A stretch of 29,556 nucleotides of DNA from MVYY01 sp035369865 (GTDB taxonomy: Bacteria > Bacteroidota > Bacteroidia > Bacteroidales > Paludibacteraceae), in assembly GCA_035369865.1 (NCBI GenBank), contig DAOOVG010000019.1:1-29556 (forward strand). The letters run 5' to 3'. Positions 26,329 through 29,556 of this stretch are shown here, piece after piece; position 1 is the stretch's first letter, and every line of letters begins with the position of its first letter. A program made the translations under genes and the position numbers. The notes beneath the pieces were generated by a model. The model saw only the letters and a list, made by a program, of their open reading frames with translations. It made no database searches and was not told the DNA's origin.

Positions 26329-26337
26329 AGTTACCAA

Positions 26338-26667
26338 TCATACAATTTTTTATATTTCTTTTCATTTCCCTGATTTGAAACATAAGCCATGTGATAAAGT
26401 AATAATGTCTTATTATACGCTTATAAATATGTTCGTCTTCCATTCACATAAAGATAAATCTTTATATTTAGAAACTTTTGGTTTCTATGGGATTCACCTC
26501 GAGGCAAGCCTCGAGGAATTCTTTCGATTAAAGTTTTTTTACTTAACAAGTTTATCTGAACTCATTTCTTAAACGGAAGATAAATATATCAATGTGAGTG
26601 TTTTATCTGTACTTTGATTAGGTAAGCGGATACTTTTCAGGCAGGTATAATATACCTCTTCAAAAAG
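26338..26667. other. Non-coding debris
   Basis: No convincing gene is seen here. A plus-strand frame at 26375-26572 has unlikely composition and runs through the palindrome at 26497-26516, so it is not called. Confidence 0.5.
26497..26516. repeat. 20-nt GC-rich palindrome, copy 2 (perfect)
   Basis: CCTCGAGGCAAGCCTCGAGG, a perfect 9-bp inverted repeat around AA. It differs from copy 1 at one position. TCGATTAA, the reverse complement of the TTAATCGA beside copy 1, lies seven bases downstream. Confidence 0.8.
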
Positions 26668-26814
26668 TCACCACCTTGTCGAAGAACTTCTGTATTTCGG
26701 CATTAAAGTTGCGTAATAGCTAATTTTTTCTAACGAACTATTCTTATTATCACTCTGTACGCCTTTCAGAAGATCAAGATTGTCTTTCAATATCAAATCC
26801 TTTAATAACTCCAT
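26668..26814 (-). CDS. Possible 48-aa ORF or gene remnant
   Basis: An ATG-initiated frame of 48 codons ending in TGA. The peptide starts MELLKDLILKDNLDLLKGVQ and continues with SLEKISYYATLMPKYR; composition looks protein-like and helix-forming. It is not recognised. A neighbouring frame continues with KFFDKVVTF before stopping, which hints at a frameshifted remnant of something longer. It lies inside the direct-repeat-bounded segment next to broken genes, so a pseudogene is as likely as a small gene. Confidence 0.3.
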   Translation of the reverse strand: MELLKDLILKDNLDLLKGVQSDNKNSSLEKISYYATLMPKYRSSSTRW

Positions 26815-26848
26815 TGCAAAAATTACACTGAATAACAATGCTATATAA

Positions 26849-26867
26849 TGTTAATCGAAATAATGTA
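26849..26867 (+). repeat. Imperfect 18/19-nt direct repeat, right copy
   Basis: TGTTAATCGAAATAATGTA, partner of 26311-26328. It ends five bases before the stop codon of the broken beta-propeller gene. Confidence 0.65.
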
Positions 26868-26872
26868 TAGTA

Positions 26873-28090
26873 TTAATATTTTATCCATTTGTAAATTTCA
26901 GTTCTTTTATCCGAAAATATAACCTTTATTAAATATATTCCTGCTGGAATATTAAATACATTTACTTTTGCCTCTTTAATTTCTAAATGTAAGTTTATTG
27001 AATATATTATGTTTCCAGAAATATCCATTATTTCATAACCAACAAAAGGATAATCTGTCTTGAATATCAGATTACCATCTAAATTATTTTTTATGGTTAA
27101 TGAATTTCGATTCTGTGATATTTCTTTTACATTATCTGTTATGCCAGGAGAACTTTTTAGTAAAACTTTTCCTGACAAAGCATAAATCATTGTGTCATTT
27201 ACAATGGAAATATCCGAATGATTGATGTCAATACAATATGTCCAAGAACGAAATATAGTATTATCACTCACTTTCGCATCATTCTCTATTGTATAGAGTA
27301 TCATAATATTTTCTCCACCGTTTGTTAATATCCCAGCACTCAAACTATAACCCATGCCATCATTTATCATATAAAGTCCTGTACCACCTGTTTTTATATT
27401 CCAACTCCCTGAATTGTCTTTCTTATATGAGGCATACGGGCTTGTTGCATCTCCTGCTAATACATACAAGTTATTTGGAGTTTTTTGAACAGAATAGAAA
27501 TCATTTTGATCAATGACCACAGGTTCTTTATCCCAATTGTTACCAGCATTTATTGTTTTGTAAAGCGACAGACTTTTACCTACTATATATCCTTCTAATC
27601 CATAAAATTTTATATCATTTAAATCTTTTTCCGTAGAAAAGTTTCTAAGCGCCCATGTTTCTCCACCGTTATTAGAAATTAATACTGTCCCGGCGTTTCC
27701 AACTGCCCAAATGTCTTCTCAAGATGTGTAAGCTATAGCATTAAGATTAGCTGTTACGTTGGTTGGTTTAATATCCCATGTTATACCGCCATTTGCCGTT
27801 TTGTATATTGCTCCATTGTCTCCTACCGCAAATCCAGTATTTTTATCAACAAAAATGATATTTCGAATTAATACATTTTCTTGAATTATTGTTTTATGCC
27901 ATGTATTACCATAATCGGTTGATTTTGCAATTAAACTTTACCCTGTTACAAAAAGTGTATCAGGTGTTGTAGCATATACTTTGTATAGATATGTATCATT
28001 TAGACTTTCAATACGTTGCCAAACATTTTGTCCGTGCAAACACAAACTCCCCATAAAGAGCAGGAGTAAAAGTGAAATTTTTGTTTTCAT
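26873..28090 (-). pseudogene. Secreted Ycf48-like beta-propeller protein with T9SS C-terminal domain, two in-frame stops
   Basis: One continuous minus-strand frame of 405 codons from ATG at 28090 to the stop at 26873, broken by TAA at codon 51 (27940-27938) and TGA at codon 124 (27721-27719). The start is a normal signal peptide (MKTKISLLLLLFMGSLCLHG). BNR/Ycf48-like blades follow, with repeated GNTWHKT, NTGFAVGDNGAIYKT, GGITW and AVGNAGTVLISNNGGETW. The last 75 residues or so look like a type IX secretion sorting domain, ending NIPAGIYLIKVIFSDKRTEIYKWIKY. No frameshift is needed, so decay is recent or the stops are sequence errors. TGA is a stop elsewhere in the window (priA, ispD). Its ATG overlaps the upstream gene's TGA. 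Confidence 0.85.
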
Positions 28091-28977
28091 AGTTTAATAA
28101 TTTTATGGAGTTCATAATTTTTATCAAATTCAATAACTACAAAATATAGCCCACTACTATAATTCGATAAATCCAAGACCAAATTATTATTTATTTTTAT
28201 GGATTTTTGTAAAAGATTTCCTAATGAATCGTACAATTTTATTGATTTACATTGTTGAATATACTCAGGGAAATTAAATTGAATAAATCGATTGGTCGGG
28301 TTAGGTGATAACGAGATTGTTTGATCTATCTGTTTGTGGTTCTCTAAACCTGAGATTGCATCACAACATGTTCCATCTGGACAAAGATTATTGTTTTTAT
28401 AATATTCAATTCCATCTTGTTTATAACAAACCAGATATGGAATTGAATAACCTATTGCCAATTCCTCGGATGGAGTAAAAAAGCCATTGATACTTCCTAT
28501 GCCTTCTATCCATTCGGATGCTCTATCAAAAGAAAATCGTTTCCTTTTCTCTCCATTGAGTAATTCAATTGTGTCAATTTTTAACACAACGGGGTTTCTA
28601 GATAATTCACCTGAAGGAGCAGTTGAATAAATGGTGTCACCTACTTCTACGGTAAAATCGTAAAGTAAGAATTCTGTTATAATCATTGTTTCGTAATCGG
28701 TATATTGTTTGAAAACTTTCCCTGCTTCTTCTCGAATAGCTCCTATATAGTAAGTTGGTTGTCCCAAATTATTGGGTGATCTTCCAATTACTTTTCTATA
28801 TGTCACGTTATTTAATATGGTATCGCCACTTAAATAATATTGACTTTTACCTTCTATTATTTCTGTATTTGAATTTACCCAGAATTCTGTCCAACATGCG
28901 TCATTCCCAAAATAGCTTTGAGCTTTTGATATGTTTGCTATCAAAATAAAAAGAACAATTATTAATTTTGCTTTCAT
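28087..28977 (-). CDS. Secreted protein with T9SS C-terminal sorting domain, unknown function
   Basis: A 296-aa exported protein from the ATG at 28977; an ATG two codons upstream (28983) is also possible. The signal peptide MKAKLIIVLFILIANISKAQ is followed by a cargo part without recognisable catalytic motifs (YLSGDTILNNVTYRKVIG, EVGDTIYS, WIEGIGSINGFFTPS), a pattern often seen in Bacteroidota secreted proteins of unknown role. Cysteines cluster at LCPDGTCCDAISG. The last 75 residues or so are a type A T9SS sorting domain: ISLSPNPTNRFIQF, then LYDSLGNLLQKS, and SGLYFVVIEFD...HKIIKL. The stop overlaps the next gene's start (ATGA), so the two were translated together. Confidence 0.85.
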   Translation of the reverse strand: MKAKLIIVLFILIANISKAQSYFGNDACWTEFWVNSNTEIIEGKSQYYLSGDTILNNVTYRKVIGRSPNNLGQPTYYIGAIREEAGKVFKQYTDYETMIITEFLLYDFTVEVGDTIYSTAPSGELSRNPVVLKIDTIELLNGEKRKRFSFDRASEWIEGIGSINGFFTPSEELAIGYSIPYLVCYKQDGIEYYKNNNLCPDGTCCDAISGLENHKQIDQTISLSPNPTNRFIQFNFPEYIQQCKSIKLYDSLGNLLQKSIKINNNLVLDLSNYSSGLYFVVIEFDKNYELHKIIKL

Positions 28978-28987
28978 TGCCATAGTC

Positions 28988-29170
28988 TTATTTAGTTAAT
29001 ATCATTCGTTTAGTATCAATGACTTTACCATCAGCTATTAAAGCATAAAGGTACATACCTGCATTAAGTTCAGAACCTTGTATTGTTATATTGGATTTTT
29101 CTTTTTCTTTAATAGAGTAGCTTTTTAAAGCAAACTCTTTTATTAATTTCTTTCTTTTCAGATCAACCAA
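28988..29170 (-). pseudogene. C-terminal fragment of a T9SS/tail-fibre-like secreted protein
   Basis: About 60 codons forming only the end of a protein: LKRKKLIKEFALKSYSIKEK, then NITIQGSELNAGMYLYALIADGKVIDTKRMILTK before the stop. The ending LNAGMYLYALIADGKxIDTKRMILTK is one I associate with the C-terminus of Bacteroidota endosialidase-chaperone or tail-fibre-like proteins, which normally have hundreds of residues before it. Upstream the frame soon hits a stop and the only start is TTG, so this is a truncated remnant. It lies 11 bp before the intact T9SS gene. Confidence 0.65.
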
Positions 29171-29556
29171 TATCTATGATTAAACGCAAATTTTTGCAGG
29201 TGAGCCAAAAATATGGAGGTAATTAACAAAGAAGAGCATCCATATGATTGAACATCCTTACAAATAATAAACACCCTTAAATCAGCTAACACGTTTCTCA
29301 ACAGCGTGCGCATCATTAAAGACGTTTATTTTCGATAAAAATACAAAATATATTCGATAAAATAATTTTTTTATAAAAAAATAAACACAAGACTCTATCA
29401 TCAATTGCTTCTTTAATATTTAAATTAGAAATAATTTGCATCTCTTTAAAGAAAATTTCCGATAGTGAATAATTCTCCATGCGTTACCCTTTGCTCCCGC
29501 CGATTTGTAATCGGTGGTTTGCTTGTTAAAGCAATCATATCAGCATTATATCTAAT
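29171..29556. other. AT-rich end of window, no gene recognised
   Basis: No open frame of believable composition on either strand. It contains a hairpin at 29497-29517 and AT-rich runs around 29337-29400. Confidence 0.5.
29497..29517. repeat. 9-bp hairpin with CCGCCGATT/AATCGGTGG arms
   Basis: CCGCCGATT (29497-29505) and AATCGGTGG (29509-29517) pair over 9 bp with one G-T, loop TGT. It is GC-rich in an AT-rich context. GATTACAAATC-type repeats are familiar from Bacteroidota intergenic regions, but this link is recalled, not shown. Confidence 0.5.

Larger units (their letters stand above)
26134..26337 (-). pseudogene. Possible 5' fragment of a group II intron reverse transcriptase ORF
   Basis: A 67-codon minus-strand frame ending in TAA. 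Its second half reads KKSAENIVFRSRNSTEEGLN, which resembles the leader part of LtrA-type intron proteins in which a KSAE-like segment precedes the reverse transcriptase domain. The DNA around AGAAGTCAGCAGAAAACATA is also familiar from such introns. No reverse transcriptase domain follows; the frame stops and the sequence runs on to the domain V region. Its upstream part includes a 20-nt palindrome (26286-26305), so the true start is uncertain. Identification rests on recalled similarity. Confidence 0.4.

Noticed and set aside
27719..27721. TGA as a recoded codon (selenocysteine or tryptophan) in the propeller gene
   Set aside because: TGA ends priA and ispD normally here, the gene has a second stop (TAA), and I see no selenocysteine insertion hairpin or redox motif at the site.
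29211..29249. Short plus-strand frame MEVINKEEHPYD after a GGAG
   Set aside because: Only 12 codons before a stop; nothing supports it as a gene.
1..29556. tRNA, rRNA, CRISPR arrays or riboswitches
   Set aside because: I looked for T-loop motifs, regularly spaced repeats and conserved leader cores on both strands and saw none; a covariance search could still find a small RNA.

Overview
The window looks like a piece of a low-GC Bacteroidota chromosome, most likely Bacteroidales. The evidence is a Bacteroidetes-type Rnf cluster (rseC-rnfB-rnfC), a DPP-IV peptidase, secreted proteins with type IX secretion (T9SS) C-terminal sorting domains, and repeated TAnnTTTG (-7) promoter elements, several of which also fix start codons. 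Genus-level placement is not possible from sequence alone.

Layout. 1-2462 (minus): rseC-rnfB-rnfC, the start of an ion-pumping ferredoxin:NAD+ oxidoreductase operon cut by the window edge. 2484-2947: an intergenic stretch with a possible 57-aa ORF. 2948-8905 (minus): three housekeeping genes separated by long AT-rich spacers, namely a group IV decarboxylase (probably arginine decarboxylase), PriA helicase and a U32-family protein. 9231-11295 (plus): a compact operon of a DUF134 HTH regulator, a DUF89 metal-dependent phosphatase and a ZIP metal transporter. 11328-14115 (minus): a small unknown protein, RlmB, an RluA-family pseudouridine synthase and lipoyl synthase. 14466-16796 (minus): a sugar MFS transporter (frameshifted) and a ROK sugar kinase, ending in a clear hairpin. 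16983-19157 (minus): DPP-IV. 19368-20189 (plus): patatin-like phospholipase. 20274-21356 (minus): SPOR-domain protein and GTP cyclohydrolase I. 21514-25804 (plus): ispD-recG, then ndk and an M23/LysM peptidase from a separate promoter.

25805-29556 is different in character: an accessory, decaying region. It holds the 3' end of a group II intron with a possible remnant of its reverse-transcriptase ORF, two copies of a 20-nt GC-rich palindrome, an imperfect 18/19-nt direct repeat, a T9SS beta-propeller gene broken by two in-frame stops, an intact T9SS cargo gene overlapping it by ATGA, and a C-terminal fragment of a third secreted protein.

No clearly new defence, CRISPR or biosynthetic system was seen. 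The best candidates for follow-up are the DUF134-DUF89-ZIP metal operon, the two families of dispersed intergenic repeats, and the debris region from 25.8 to 29.2 kb.
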